The notes under the pieces were generated by a model. The model saw only the letters and a program-made list of their open reading frames with translations. It did no database searches and was not told the origin of the DNA. The translations under genes were made by a program, and so were the position numbers. Below are positions 53,894 to 63,418 of a stretch of 64,000 nucleotides of DNA, in pieces; position 1 is the stretch's first letter; the number at the start of each line of letters is the position of its first letter. The stretch comes from Arcobacter sp. (GTDB taxonomy: Bacteria > Campylobacterota > Campylobacteria > Campylobacterales > Sulfurimonadaceae), in NCBI GenBank assembly GCA_024637195.1, contig JAGXFN010000004.1, positions 1 through 64,000 of the forward strand, given 5' to 3'.

Positions 53894-56064
53894 TCAATTT
53901 CCGATTTTTTATAATGTACTTCCATACCGCCTAGCGGTCGTAAGTTAAGTGTTAAATAAAGCACCTTGTCCTGAATAAACGAGCTTTCGCCGGCTGCATT
54001 CATCGTCGGACGAATATTTTCAACATATTTCAACTCCGCACTCCAGCAGCGTTTGTTGTAGACAAAGCCCAGATGGCGATTTTTTGTTTCGCTTCGTTCA
54101 ATGTCATAAATATACCCTGCGTAATACTGCCATCTCTGCGAGTAGTTATAGCGTGCATCCGAAGTAAGGTAACGCGTATGCTGTCGCACATCGTTCACAA
54201 GCGTATCTTGATATAAATGCGAGGCATTAAAAATAAAAACGGTGTCATTATACCCTAATGAATTTTGCGTTTTTGAGATAACGTTGCGATCATAATTATA
54301 AAAGGTGTTATTGTAATAATTAAAGGCTTTTGTAAAATAGTAACGGAGCTCATTTTCCAAGTCGCCGTATTTGTCGTATTCCGGCTCTAATATCAGAGGC
54401 TGTCTGAGTCGATGATAAAGCTTTTCACCCAGATCATCCGTAAAAACATACTGGGTAAACTCCAATGATGCCTGTTCTACAAGTTCGTTTATCGTATTGT
54501 ATTCACATGCCCCCGTACTGTATGTCCTGCACTCGTTTTTGAATATCTCTTCATAATCTGTATAAAAACCGCTTCGTTTTTCTTGTCCCGGACGCAGATA
54601 CCCCAGAGTAAATCCAATACTGTGGGTCAGCTCATCAAAAGATTTGACAAGATTGGTGTTTAGTTCGATATTTTGAAAGTCACGTCCGTATGCCCCCGGC
54701 GAATAGCCATATAAAGGGGGAGTACCGGCTACACCGTTAGGATCATCGGGATTGTCAGAACCGTAGAAACTCAGGTGAGAAGCATAAAGATTTTCACTAA
54801 GGGTCAATGTCAAATATTCGTCAAATAAGGAGAATTGCAGGTCAACAGGAACAGAAACTTCACTCTGGAGAGCATTTTTTCGTGTTTCTCTATAAAAATT
54901 TGTACCGCGGTAGTCGACGGAGTACAAGAGGTGGTCATCCAAAAAGGTATTGAGATAGTGGTGATAGTGCACGATGGGAAGACTTTGGATCGTGTCTGAA
55001 TTGCTCTCTTTGTTAAGATCGATAAAATATCTGAAATAACTGCCAAAAAAGTTTTCACTCTGATTTAAAAAAAAATTGACCCGCGATGTCACCTGCGCCT
55101 GGGTAGCGTAGTTCAAGGAGTCATTCTCTTTTAGGTTCAGGTACTCCACATCGTTAAGATAGGTGATGTCGGTGTACAAAGCCGAAGTACCTTGTGGCGA
55201 CCAGTCAAACCAGGTATTTAAAAAATTTCTATGCTGGTAGTCAAGCTCGATGCCATAATGTTTTGCGTTTCTCAGGTCAAACTCTTTCAAGTATGACTCT
55301 TTCTCTTTAAATGTTCCAGCTGTCAATGTTCCGTTTGACGTCGCGGAGTCGACAAAACGCAGTGCTGTATAGAGGCCCTCTCCGCGTTTTACACGGTTTT
55401 GAGGCACGATCTCAAGGTCCCACTGCGGGTCTTCGGCAATATAGATCGGCTGCTTGTACATGAAACCCTCATCGCCAGAGAGTCCAAAGCTTGGACGTAA
55501 CAATCCGCTTCGGCGTGTTTTGTCCGTCGGATAGGCGATATAGGGGAGGTAGAAGACAGGGACTTGACCTGCATACAAACGCGCATTGTAAAGCTGCATC
55601 CATTGATCTTCGTTATCATAATTAGCGCTGCTAAATCGAATCGTCCAGTCCGGATCTTGCGGATTGCACGAGGAGACGACACCCGAATCAAGTTCATACT
55701 CTTGTACTGTTGACTTGGCTGATCTGGCACTCATCCAAAGCTCGTCCGCATGCTCTTGAAAAAAGAAGGGACGGAACTGACGGAGCTCTTTTTGGGTATC
55801 AAGCATCAAATAATCGCCCATGGCGTAATATTGCGCACCCTTGAGTGCCTTGACGCTTCCGTAGAGTTCGAGTATCCCCGTGTCTTTGTCATAAGTCGCG
55901 GTTTCTGCACTGATATACAAGCCGTCATACAAGACAACGACATCCTTGCTTGCTTTGACAAAGGAGCCGTTTGTATCCAGACTCGTCGCAAAGAGTTCGA
56001 CTTTTTTCTCTGCTGCTGCACTGAGAACGATACAGACCAGCAGAAAAACTATTCTAAGCATCAA
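53890..56064 (-). CDS. lptD: LPS-assembly protein LptD
   Basis: 724-residue outer-membrane barrel that inserts LPS. Signal peptide (about 1-18), OstA/LptA-like N-terminal domain (VELFATSLDTNGSFVKASKDVVVLYDG), then LptD barrel with AYPTDKTRRSGLLRPSFG and CNPQDPDWTI. Cysteines at about 133 and in the 500 region could form a disulfide. Sits between an RDD gene and an MCE gene in a single operon. Confidence 0.93.
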   Translation of the reverse strand: MMLRIVFLLVCIVLSAAAEKKVELFATSLDTNGSFVKASKDVVVLYDGLYISAETATYDKDTGILELYGSVKALKGAQYYAMGDYLMLDTQKELRQFRPFFFQEHADELWMSARSAKSTVQEYELDSGVVSSCNPQDPDWTIRFSSANYDNEDQWMQLYNARLYAGQVPVFYLPYIAYPTDKTRRSGLLRPSFGLSGDEGFMYKQPIYIAEDPQWDLEIVPQNRVKRGEGLYTALRFVDSATSNGTLTAGTFKEKESYLKEFDLRNAKHYGIELDYQHRNFLNTWFDWSPQGTSALYTDITYLNDVEYLNLKENDSLNYATQAQVTSRVNFFLNQSENFFGSYFRYFIDLNKESNSDTIQSLPIVHYHHYLNTFLDDHLLYSVDYRGTNFYRETRKNALQSEVSVPVDLQFSLFDEYLTLTLSENLYASHLSFYGSDNPDDPNGVAGTPPLYGYSPGAYGRDFQNIELNTNLVKSFDELTHSIGFTLGYLRPGQEKRSGFYTDYEEIFKNECRTYSTGACEYNTINELVEQASLEFTQYVFTDDLGEKLYHRLRQPLILEPEYDKYGDLENELRYYFTKAFNYYNNTFYNYDRNVISKTQNSLGYNDTVFIFNASHLYQDTLVNDVRQHTRYLTSDARYNYSQRWQYYAGYIYDIERSETKNRHLGFVYNKRCWSAELKYVENIRPTMNAAGESSFIQDKVLYLTLNLRPLGGMEVHYKKSEIE

Positions 56065-56503
56065 CTACCACGGTTCGCGCTGTTTTGTCATGCCAGGTTT
56101 GACGGGCGGGGTCTAAAAGCCCCCAGACAAATCCCGCGTAAAAGAAGAGTTCGCTGAGCACCCTGACACTGGCACGGTTTATGGAACATAACAAGGAGGG
56201 GTTAGATGCGGTGCGCAGCTCTAAGATCCGTATCTTCATGATAATCTTGCCCGGACTTGCCGCATACTGCATCACAAAAAAAGTGTGGTAAATAACCTTC
56301 AAGGCCATAAACTCAAAGAGATAGGAGTTGATCAAAAGCACCTTGTCTTCGATGCTCTCTAGACCCGAAAAAGCACTCCAGATGACGCTCAGCCAGATCG
56401 CGGACAAGATCAGCTCATCGATGATGTAGGCTCCAAAGCGTTTCTGTTTGGACGCGAGCTGCAGCTCTTCTCTGTCAAGGAGTCTGAATATCTCTTCGTT
56501 CAT
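56054..56503 (-). CDS. RDD-family membrane protein
   Basis: 149 residues. The name-giving motif is FGAYIIDELIL (R.D.D region: KQKRFGAYIIDELI), with three membrane helices (about 28-48, 60-80, 118-135), and ASPGKIIMKIRIL. Function unknown; some relatives are Na+/H+ exchangers. Its last 11 bases overlap the lptD start, and it begins 3 bases after purD. Confidence 0.85.
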   Translation of the reverse strand: MNEEIFRLLDREELQLASKQKRFGAYIIDELILSAIWLSVIWSAFSGLESIEDKVLLINSYLFEFMALKVIYHTFFVMQYAASPGKIIMKIRILELRTASNPSLLCSINRASVRVLSELFFYAGFVWGLLDPARQTWHDKTARTVVVDA

Positions 56504-56506
56504 AAC

Positions 56507-57781
56507 TTAGGTACGCAGTGCTTGGTACGCAATATCCGTGCGCAGTTTCTTGCCTGCAAAATGGACCTGCCCGCAGAGCAGATAGGCACGGTCTCGTGCC
56601 TCTTGGATACTCTCACCCAAACCGACACAGACCAGCACCCGTCCGCCCGTTGCATACAAGACGCCATCAGTGCGTGTGACACCCGCGTAAGCAATATGGC
56701 TGTTTTCCAGAAGCTCCCGGTGATGGATCTCGTCCACTACGATCTCGGCAGGAATGGATGAGGCATACGGGTAGTCCTTGCTGGCCATTACAACCCCCAC
56801 CGCGTATTTGTCATAAAACTCGACCTTCAGCGTATCAAGCTGAGAAGTCGCTGCCTTGTAAAAGAGGTCAAATACAGAACTTTTTAAAAGCGGCATCAGT
56901 ATCTCGCATTCGGGATCGCCGAAACGGACATTGAACTCCAAGGTGATCGGCTCGCCTTTGACGACCATGATCCCGATAAAAAGAACACCCTCGAAGGGAG
57001 CGCCCTCTTTTTTCATCCCCTCAAGCGTCGGTCGGATGACGCGCGCTTTGACCTTCTCGTAGATCTCTTCATCTACCAAAGGTGTCGGTGCATAAGCCCC
57101 CATTCCGCCGGTATTTGGTCCCTGATCTCCGTCAAGAAGACGCTTATGATCCTGCGCCGCCTGCAAAAGAACAAAATCATCTCCGTCGCAGATGGCAAAC
57201 ATAGAGAGTTCATATCCGTCTAGAAACTCTTCAATAATGACTTTAAGACCTGCATCGCCGAAGGATTTTCCGCTGAGCATCTCTGCAGTCGCTCTTTTCG
57301 CCTCATCATGGCTTGCGGCGATGATAACGCCTTTTCCTGCGCACAAGCCGTCTGCTTTGACGACGATAGGTGTGCTTAGTGTGTCGATAAACTTGAAGGC
57401 TGTGTCGATATGGTCTGTCTCGATATAGGCCGCTGTCGGGATATTGTATTTGGCCAAAAAGTTCTTCATATAGACTTTTGAGCCCTCCAGCTGTGCCGCC
57501 TCTTTTGAAGGTCCGAAGATGACCAACCCTTCTGCTTTAAAGATATCCACAACACCATCGACCAGCGGACCCTCAGGACCCACTATAGTAAACTCTATAT
57601 TCTTCTCTTTGGCAAAGGCTGCCAAGGCATGATAGTCTTTGATCTCTACGTTTTCGCCCAAAGAATCCGTCGCGCCGTTGCCCGGAGCAAAATAGAGTGC
57701 ATCAACGTTCGTGTCCTCTTTTAAGGCACGGCCAATAGCATACTCCCGGCCTCCGCTTCCAATTATCATTACATTCATCAT
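56507..57781 (-). CDS. purD: Phosphoribosylamine-glycine ligase
   Basis: Second step of purine synthesis. 424 residues: N-terminal [17 protein letters not shown]-grasp with [25 protein letters not shown], and [11 protein letters not shown]; metal site [12 protein letters not shown]. First gene of the operon with RDD, lptD, mce, PRTase and pnp. The 6S RNA-like gene lies about 100 bases upstream in the same direction. Confidence 0.97.
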   Translation of the reverse strand: MMNVMIIGSGGREYAIGRALKEDTNVDALYFAPGNGATDSLGENVEIKDYHALAAFAKEKNIEFTIVGPEGPLVDGVVDIFKAEGLVIFGPSKEAAQLEGSKVYMKNFLAKYNIPTAAYIETDHIDTAFKFIDTLSTPIVVKADGLCAGKGVIIAASHDEAKRATAEMLSGKSFGDAGLKVIIEEFLDGYELSMFAICDGDDFVLLQAAQDHKRLLDGDQGPNTGGMGAYAPTPLVDEEIYEKVKARVIRPTLEGMKKEGAPFEGVLFIGIMVVKGEPITLEFNVRFGDPECEILMPLLKSSVFDLFYKAATSQLDTLKVEFYDKYAVGVVMASKDYPYASSIPAEIVVDEIHHRELLENSHIAYAGVTRTDGVLYATGGRVLVCVGLGESIQEARDRAYLLCGQVHFAGKKLRTDIAYQALRT

Positions 57782-57882
57782 GTTCTCCGAGTCGGTGTTA
57801 AAATAGAAGATTTTGCGGATTATTCATAACAACCTAAGTGACTAGATTTTTATCAATAATCCTGCGCTTATCTAAGGTATCC

Positions 57883-58067
57883 GGGTGGGCGTTCCGCGGT
57901 TAGCTTTGGTTCTCAAAGCCGAATTGTAGCAGACTGAGACAGTTCTAACGGTAGCAGATTCTAAGGCTTGCGCCCTCAAACAAAAATACTTCACACGAAC
58001 CGTCTACGCCATCCGCTGAATGAAAATGTAGAACCCCCTGATATGCGAGTTGTCGCACCACCCAGAC
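57883..58067 (-). ncRNA. ssrS: 6S RNA (SsrS-like)
   Basis: On the minus strand a 181-base segment is closed by GGGTGGTGCG (58063-58054) with CGCCCACCC (57891-57883). Inside, GGTTCT pairs with AGAACC, then a large open bubble, then ACGGT/ACCGT and a terminal hairpin GAGGGC-GCAA-GCCTT. The 3' side of the bubble contains GCTACAAT, a -10-like box, as expected for an RNA that mimics an open promoter and binds the sigma70 holoenzyme. Length and shape fit 6S RNA, and a TATAAT box sits 7 bases upstream. Not tmRNA, SRP or RNase P RNA: their signature sequences are absent. Confidence 0.75.
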
Positions 58068-58073
58068 AGTAAA

Positions 58074-58079
58074 ATTATA
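58074..58079 (-). promoter_or_regulatory. -10 box of the 6S RNA-like gene
   Basis: TATAAT on the minus strand (58079-58074), preceded by GGT, places transcription start at about 58067, exactly at the beginning of the folded RNA. No good -35 box is seen, usual for Campylobacterota. Confidence 0.7.
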
Positions 58080-58259
58080 ACCTATAAAGCTTAAAAAAAT
58101 GATGGTCAGTCAAGTTTTGAAACGCGCTATAGCGCTCTTTCTCAAGCTTTAAACAGCAAAAAGCACCAAGTGAAATGCGGTATTAAAAAATAAAAAAGAG
58201 TCTGTCCCACAGGCAAAAACATAATAGAATTTATGTGATTTACAATGTTGTGCCTTAAA

Positions 58260-58277
58260 GACGTAGTGAACTACGTC
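58260..58277 (-). other. Perfect hairpin downstream of guaA
   Basis: GACGTAGT-TC-ACTACGTC: eight perfect pairs with a 2-base centre, enclosed in a further GCCT/AGGC pairing. It begins 40 bases beyond the guaA stop. A T-run is short (TTTAAGG), so termination is possible but weak. Between it and the 6S RNA promoter (58080-58259) I see no gene. Confidence 0.4.
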
Positions 58278-58317
58278 GCAGAGGCATTCATTTCAAAGCA
58301 TGCCGAAATCTTTATAT

Positions 58318-59856
58318 TTATTCCCACTCTATTGTTGCTGGGGGCTTGGAAGAGATGTCATAGACGACGCGGTTGATCCCGTCGACCTCGTTGATAATAC
58401 GGCGTGAGATTCGCTCCAACAGGTCATGCGGAAGATAGGCAAAGGTTGCCGTCATCCCGTCCACTGCTTCGACGACGCGCACACAGACGGTATTGTCATA
58501 AGTGCGGTTGTCGCCCATTACACCCACCGACTTCACATTCAGCAGTACCGCAAAGGCCTGCCAGGTCTTTGTATAGTAGCCGCTTGCTTTCAGCTCGTCA
58601 AGCAAGATAGCATCCGCTTCGCGCAAAATAGTAAGGTCAGGCACATTCACATCTCCCATGATGCGGATTGCAAGACCAGGCCCAGGGAAAGGATGGCGGT
58701 TGATCATACTCTCTGGAAGACCCAGCTCAAGACCGATCTTTCGGACCTCATCTTTAAAAAGCTCTCGCAAAGGCTCGATCAACTCAAAGTCCATCCAGTC
58801 AGGAAGTCCGCCAACATTGTGGTGAGACTTGATCACTTCGGAGGGGCCGTTTACGGAGATGGATTCGATGACGTCAGGGTAAAGTGTTCCCTGTGCCAGG
58901 AACTTGATCCCTTTGTGTTTTTTAGCCTCTTTTTCAAACTCTTCGATAAAGGTATGCCCGATGATCTTGCGTTTAGTTTCCGGATCCGATACACCGGCAA
59001 GTTTGTCCAGGAAATTGTCTACTGCGTCAACGGTCACCAACGGCACTTTAAGGTTGATCTTGAAGACCTCTTCTACCTGCTCGCGTTCGCCCTTGCGAAG
59101 AAGACCGTTGTCCACAAATACAGGGATAAGCTGATCGCCGATCGCCTCGTAGAGCATCGCCGCAACAACAGAAGAATCAACGCCGCCGCTCAATCCGCAG
59201 AGCACCTTGCCGTCGCCGACCATCTCACGGATCTTTGCGATCTGCTCTTTTAGAAAATGCTCCATCTTCCACTTCTCTTCGACGCCGCAGATATTGCGGG
59301 CGAAGTTACGAAGCATCAGGTATCCCTCTTGTGAGTGCTGTACTTCAGGGTGAAACTGCATCGCATAGACCCGTTTTGCTTCGTTTGCTATAGCAGCATA
59401 AGGGGAGTTGGACGAGGTTGCTATCGGGCTAAAGCCCTCCGGCAGTACGTCAACACGGTCAGAGTGGGACATCCACACCGTTCCCATGTCGTCCACCTTC
59501 TCAAAAAGAGGCGAGGCAGTTTCAAGTTTCAGCTCCGCTTTACCGTATTCGTGATGGTCTGAACGGATAACCGATCCGCCAAAATCTACAGCAATACGCT
59601 GCATGCCGTAACAGATTCCCAGCACTGGAATACCGAGTTCATAAATCCCCTGATCGACCGCATAAGCATTCTCACTATAGACAGATGACGGGCCGCCGCT
59701 AAGAATGATACCTTTTGGATTTTTCGCTGTAATCTCTTCTATACTCGTATAGTAAGGAACTATCTCGCAATAGACTTTCTCTTCACGCAGACGGCGCGCA
59801 ATAAGCTGTGTGTATTGTGAACCAAAATCAAGAACAATAATGCTTACATTTTTCAA
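58318..59856 (-). CDS. guaA: GMP synthase (glutamine-hydrolysing)
   Basis: Converts XMP to GMP. 512 residues: class I amidotransferase (Cys82 in GICYGMQ, His/Glu in [10 protein letters not shown]), ATP pyrophosphatase domain with [10 protein letters not shown], and C-terminal dimer domain ending PPATIEWE. Full length. It shares the purine theme with purD but has its own transcript; 450 bases with the 6S RNA gene separate them. Confidence 0.98.
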   Translation of the reverse strand: MKNVSIIVLDFGSQYTQLIARRLREEKVYCEIVPYYTSIEEITAKNPKGIILSGGPSSVYSENAYAVDQGIYELGIPVLGICYGMQRIAVDFGGSVIRSDHHEYGKAELKLETASPLFEKVDDMGTVWMSHSDRVDVLPEGFSPIATSSNSPYAAIANEAKRVYAMQFHPEVQHSQEGYLMLRNFARNICGVEEKWKMEHFLKEQIAKIREMVGDGKVLCGLSGGVDSSVVAAMLYEAIGDQLIPVFVDNGLLRKGEREQVEEVFKINLKVPLVTVDAVDNFLDKLAGVSDPETKRKIIGHTFIEEFEKEAKKHKGIKFLAQGTLYPDVIESISVNGPSEVIKSHHNVGGLPDWMDFELIEPLRELFKDEVRKIGLELGLPESMINRHPFPGPGLAIRIMGDVNVPDLTILREADAILLDELKASGYYTKTWQAFAVLLNVKSVGVMGDNRTYDNTVCVRVVEAVDGMTATFAYLPHDLLERISRRIINEVDGINRVVYDISSKPPATIEWE

Positions 59857-60051
59857 TGGGATACCTTTAAGTGGTCTAAAAATGAAAGGATACTCTATAA
59901 ATGATTAAAGATCTATTATTAGACTTCTTGCATCGCATCATAGTCTGGTTTTTTGAGAAAGAGAAAAAGAGACAGTGAAGCCCGGCAGGCTCCATGTTGA
60001 TTTGCTATCAAAGGGCTAAAAAAACGGCCCTTTGACGTAGAAAAAGAGAGA

Positions 60052-61449
60052 TTAATGCTCCTCTGCAGGTGCCTCAAACTCCGTCTTGCAGTTCGGACAC
60101 TCTATGGTTGGGACTTCTTTGTGGAAGCTGACTTCATGTATGTTGTACAGACCCATGACTTCGAACTGTCCGTACCAGACTGCGACGGAAAGTATGTAGC
60201 CAACAAGGATCGTCCATGACAGACGCATATGCGCCCCAAAGGTATATATCCCTTTTAGTTTTCCCATAACGCCGACACCCGCCGCCGAACCGAAACTGAT
60301 CAAAGAACCTCCGATACCTGCCGTCAATGTGACAAGAAGCCATTGGTTCAAGCCCAACTCCGGGTTGGCTTTTAAGACAGCCGACATAACCGGTACGTTG
60401 TCTACGATGGCAGAGAGGAAACCGACACCGATATTGACATACGTCGGATTAAACATCTCATAAAGCTTGACGGCATATCCCAAGAAACCTGCAAAGTGAA
60501 GCGCACCGACGGCGGCCAAGATACCGAAGAAGAAAAGGAGCGTGTCATTTTCTACCTTTGCGATCGACTTGTAGATATCAACATCTTGTTTGTGTTTTTT
60601 CTGTAAAAAATAAACATAAAGTTTTAAGATCGAAAGACCAAAAAGCATTCCCCACATCGGCGGAAGATGCATAACCTGCTTGGAGACAACCGCTATTGCG
60701 ATCGTAAATACGCCCAAAGCGACAATGATCTTGCCGCCTTTAAGGATCTCGATACGATCAGCCAGCGCTTCATTTGCCTCGGTAGGATGTCCTTCCGGCA
60801 CATATCGGCTCAACAGGTATCCCGTGACAAGCCAGCCTGTAACGGCAGAAGGGAAAAGATACAAGAAATCAATAAACTCACCCTTGTGTGCCGTCCATGC
60901 CATCAGTGTTGTGATATCTCCAAATGGAGACCAGGCACCGCCGGCATTAGCAGCGACAACAATATTTATCGCGCCTGGGACTAAGAAAGCCTTATTGGTT
61001 TTGTCAATTGTGACCAAGACCGTTGAGAGGATAAGCGCTGTCGTCAGGTTGTCTGCGACGGGCGAGATAAAAAACGCCAGTGTTCCCGTCACCCAAAAAA
61101 GACCCTTATAGCTGTAGCCTTTGGCCACCAGCTTGGATTTGAGTGCGTTAAAGACGCCGCGTTCGATCAATGCTTCGATAAAGGTCATCGCAACATAAAG
61201 GAAGAAAAAGATCTCTGCGATCTCCAAGATCAGGTGTGCGATCTCCGTCTCAAAAGGCTTCATATTCAGCCCGTTATAGGCATAAAACCCTCCGATAAGC
61301 ATAAACATCAGCGTGCCGATGAATAAAGACGGCTTCGCCTTGTTGAGATGGTATTTCTCTTCTGCCGCAATAAAATAGTAGCCTACAACAAATATTGCAA
61401 ACAGCAGCCACCCTATAGGCTCTGTTACCATATCCAACTTTTCTATCAT
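60052..61449 (-). CDS. nhaD: NhaD-type Na+/H+ antiporter
   Basis: 465 residues, ion-transporter superfamily with about 12 membrane helices. Seen: the conserved FFISPVADNLTTALI, ANAGGAWSPFGDITTLMAW and SAIVDNVPVMSA, which form NhaD's charged core (Asp/Asn/Thr). Marine and alkaliphilic bacteria use NhaD for sodium export. Unusual is the cytoplasmic or periplasmic C-terminal tail PTIECPNCKTEFEAP with a single CxxC. Overlaps nadB by 4 bases. Confidence 0.93.
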   Translation of the reverse strand: MIEKLDMVTEPIGWLLFAIFVVGYYFIAAEEKYHLNKAKPSLFIGTLMFMLIGGFYAYNGLNMKPFETEIAHLILEIAEIFFFLYVAMTFIEALIERGVFNALKSKLVAKGYSYKGLFWVTGTLAFFISPVADNLTTALILSTVLVTIDKTNKAFLVPGAINIVVAANAGGAWSPFGDITTLMAWTAHKGEFIDFLYLFPSAVTGWLVTGYLLSRYVPEGHPTEANEALADRIEILKGGKIIVALGVFTIAIAVVSKQVMHLPPMWGMLFGLSILKLYVYFLQKKHKQDVDIYKSIAKVENDTLLFFFGILAAVGALHFAGFLGYAVKLYEMFNPTYVNIGVGFLSAIVDNVPVMSAVLKANPELGLNQWLLVTLTAGIGGSLISFGSAAGVGVMGKLKGIYTFGAHMRLSWTILVGYILSVAVWYGQFEVMGLYNIHEVSFHKEVPTIECPNCKTEFEAPAEEH

Positions 61450-62894
61450 TTTCCACTCTCCTTCAAATAATGTACCCCTACTGAGGTTTTGCGTTTAAGT
61501 GCCGAGGTCACGATCTCTTTGGCCGTAAACAAACGAAGCTTTAAAAGCCGTCCTATGTGCTTGTGCAGAGTCTCTTCAATAAAGGCTAACGCCTCTTGCA
61601 ACCCTTTTTCCGTGCGGACAATCCCAACATCGTTCCACATTATACGACGAAGCTCGTCCTTATAAAGCGGATCATCTTCACAACGCAGAGAATCCGTACT
61701 CATTGGAAACTGTTTTGGTTTATAGACAACATCTGTCTCATTCATTTTATTCACCGCTCGTACAGCAAAAACCAGTCCCTCTAAAAGCGAATTGCTCGCC
61801 AATCGATTGGCTCCGTGTACACGCGTTGACGCGACCTCCCCTATAGCATAAAGATTTTTTACCGATTCGACCTCACCGTCAAGGTTAGTTTTGATCCCGC
61901 CGATAGCATAATGAAAGGCCGGCGAGACCGGAACACGATCGCGAGGAAGCTCAAAGCCCAGATCTTTCAGACTTGAAGCGATATTTGGAAAGCGCGCCTT
62001 AAAATAATCTGCTTCAAAGTTCTCAAAAGAGAGATAAATCTCCTGGCCGCTTCTTTGTTTATAGTCAAAGATAGCGCGACTGACGATATCACGCGGTGCC
62101 AATTCGGCGCGCTCGTCGTAGTCCTTCATAAAAGCATACCCTTTTTCATCCACAAGTTTTGCCCCTTCGCCGCGAAGAGCCTCGGTAAGAAGCTGCTTTT
62201 GTGCGGCATTTGAGCTGACATAGACCGTCGGATGAAACTGCAGCATCTCCATACGCTCAAGCTCTATCCCTTTTTCCAGACAGATCCCCTGCAAGTCCCC
62301 GCTTATTGTGTAGGCATTGGTATGGTAGGCAAAAAGTGAACCTACTCCGCCCGAAGCGATAATGACATTTTTTGACAAAATATGCTTAAGTTCTTCTCTA
62401 TAGCTGACACAGACCCCGTAGCACTGCCCTTGGTCTATCAGTAAGTCCGTCACCTGGGCTCCTTCGAGCATCGGATGAGGATTGTTCTGAAGCAAAAAGT
62501 GGTGCAGATAGCGTCCTGTTGCATCTCCGCCCGCATGCAGGATACGACTCGCCGAGTGCGCTGCTTCTTTGGTATAAAGAAGCTCTCCCTTTTCGTTCGT
62601 GTCAAATTTAAATCCGCGCGAAATGAGATCACCGACGACTTCGCGGCTATGCTCGCTTAGAACACGTACCGCATCTTCGTCACACAACCCTGCCCCGGCT
62701 TCCATCGTATCTTTGATGTGCAAGACCTCATCCTTGTCATTGACTGCTGAGACGACACCGCCTTGGGCATAATAGGTATTGCATGCCCAGGGATGATCTT
62801 TATTGATAATAAGGACTTTTTTGTCTTTGGGCAGGTTCATCGCGGCATATAGACCGGCAACGCCTGCACCGACGATTACAACATCATAAACCAT
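61446..62894 (-). CDS. nadB: L-aspartate oxidase
   Basis: First step of NAD synthesis from aspartate, using FAD; anaerobically it can use fumarate. 482 residues: FAD fold VVIVGAGVAGLYAAM, SGGVGSLF, RHDARAELAPRDIVSRAI-like (DERAELAPRDIVSRAIFD), GGIKTNLDGEV and VHGANRLASNSLLEGLVF. The C-terminus is shorter than in E. coli NadB. Overlaps nhaD by ATGA. Succinate dehydrogenase flavoproteins are relatives, but the nadB-type Arg/His pattern fits better. Confidence 0.92.
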   Translation of the reverse strand: MVYDVVIVGAGVAGLYAAMNLPKDKKVLIINKDHPWACNTYYAQGGVVSAVNDKDEVLHIKDTMEAGAGLCDEDAVRVLSEHSREVVGDLISRGFKFDTNEKGELLYTKEAAHSASRILHAGGDATGRYLHHFLLQNNPHPMLEGAQVTDLLIDQGQCYGVCVSYREELKHILSKNVIIASGGVGSLFAYHTNAYTISGDLQGICLEKGIELERMEMLQFHPTVYVSSNAAQKQLLTEALRGEGAKLVDEKGYAFMKDYDERAELAPRDIVSRAIFDYKQRSGQEIYLSFENFEADYFKARFPNIASSLKDLGFELPRDRVPVSPAFHYAIGGIKTNLDGEVESVKNLYAIGEVASTRVHGANRLASNSLLEGLVFAVRAVNKMNETDVVYKPKQFPMSTDSLRCEDDPLYKDELRRIMWNDVGIVRTEKGLQEALAFIEETLHKHIGRLLKLRLFTAKEIVTSALKRKTSVGVHYLKESGK

Positions 62895-62983
62895 CTCTAC
62901 TTGCTCTTCTCATCAGGATAATAGGGCGGACCTTTATAGCCGCACGCACTTACACTTAACATCAAAACTGTTATAATAGCGAT

Positions 62984-63418
62984 ATGAAAAATTCTAAACA
63001 ACTTGTTTCCCATCTTCGTTCCCAATCAGCTTTTGCACCACTTAGCAATATCGCTTGCATAAATGCTGTAAAAGACCTGCTTCCAGAACGTTTACATAAA
63101 TTTATTCTATTTGGATATATTCGACATAGTATCTTATTTTTTGCGCTTAACCACCCCGGCGCAAAACAAGAATTCGATAATATTATAAATTCTATAAAAA
63201 CACCTTTAAAAAAGATACCCCCTCTGGCCTGCAAAAAATTCGAGATAACGGATGTCCGTGCCTTCGTCTCTCATAAAAAAAGCCTGAACTTCACATCCGC
63301 AGAACCAGAAGCGGTCCACTACCCCGAGCGTTCTAGCGCTGCATTTGAGAACACAGTGGAAGATAAAAAACTTCATGAAGTCATGGAAGAGATACGAGAC
63401 ATCATAAAAAAGTCATGA
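62984..63418 (+). CDS. DUF721-like small protein
   Basis: 144 residues, basic, with [24 protein letters not shown], a pattern like DUF721/DciA-type proteins that lie before uvrC in many Campylobacterota. The DciA group loads the replicative helicase; whether this one does is inference. The C-terminal 60 residues are charged. Stop overlaps the uvrC start (ATGA). Divergent from nadB with about 90 bases between. Confidence 0.65.
   Translation: MKNSKQLVSHLRSQSAFAPLSNIACINAVKDLLPERLHKFILFGYIRHSILFFALNHPGAKQEFDNIINSIKTPLKKIPPLACKKFEITDVRAFVSHKKSLNFTSAEPEAVHYPERSSAAFENTVEDKKLHEVMEEIRDIIKKS

Noticed and set aside
57782..58317. A purine riboswitch before purD or guaA
   Set aside because: The fold there matches 6S RNA, and no purine-aptamer core sequences are seen.
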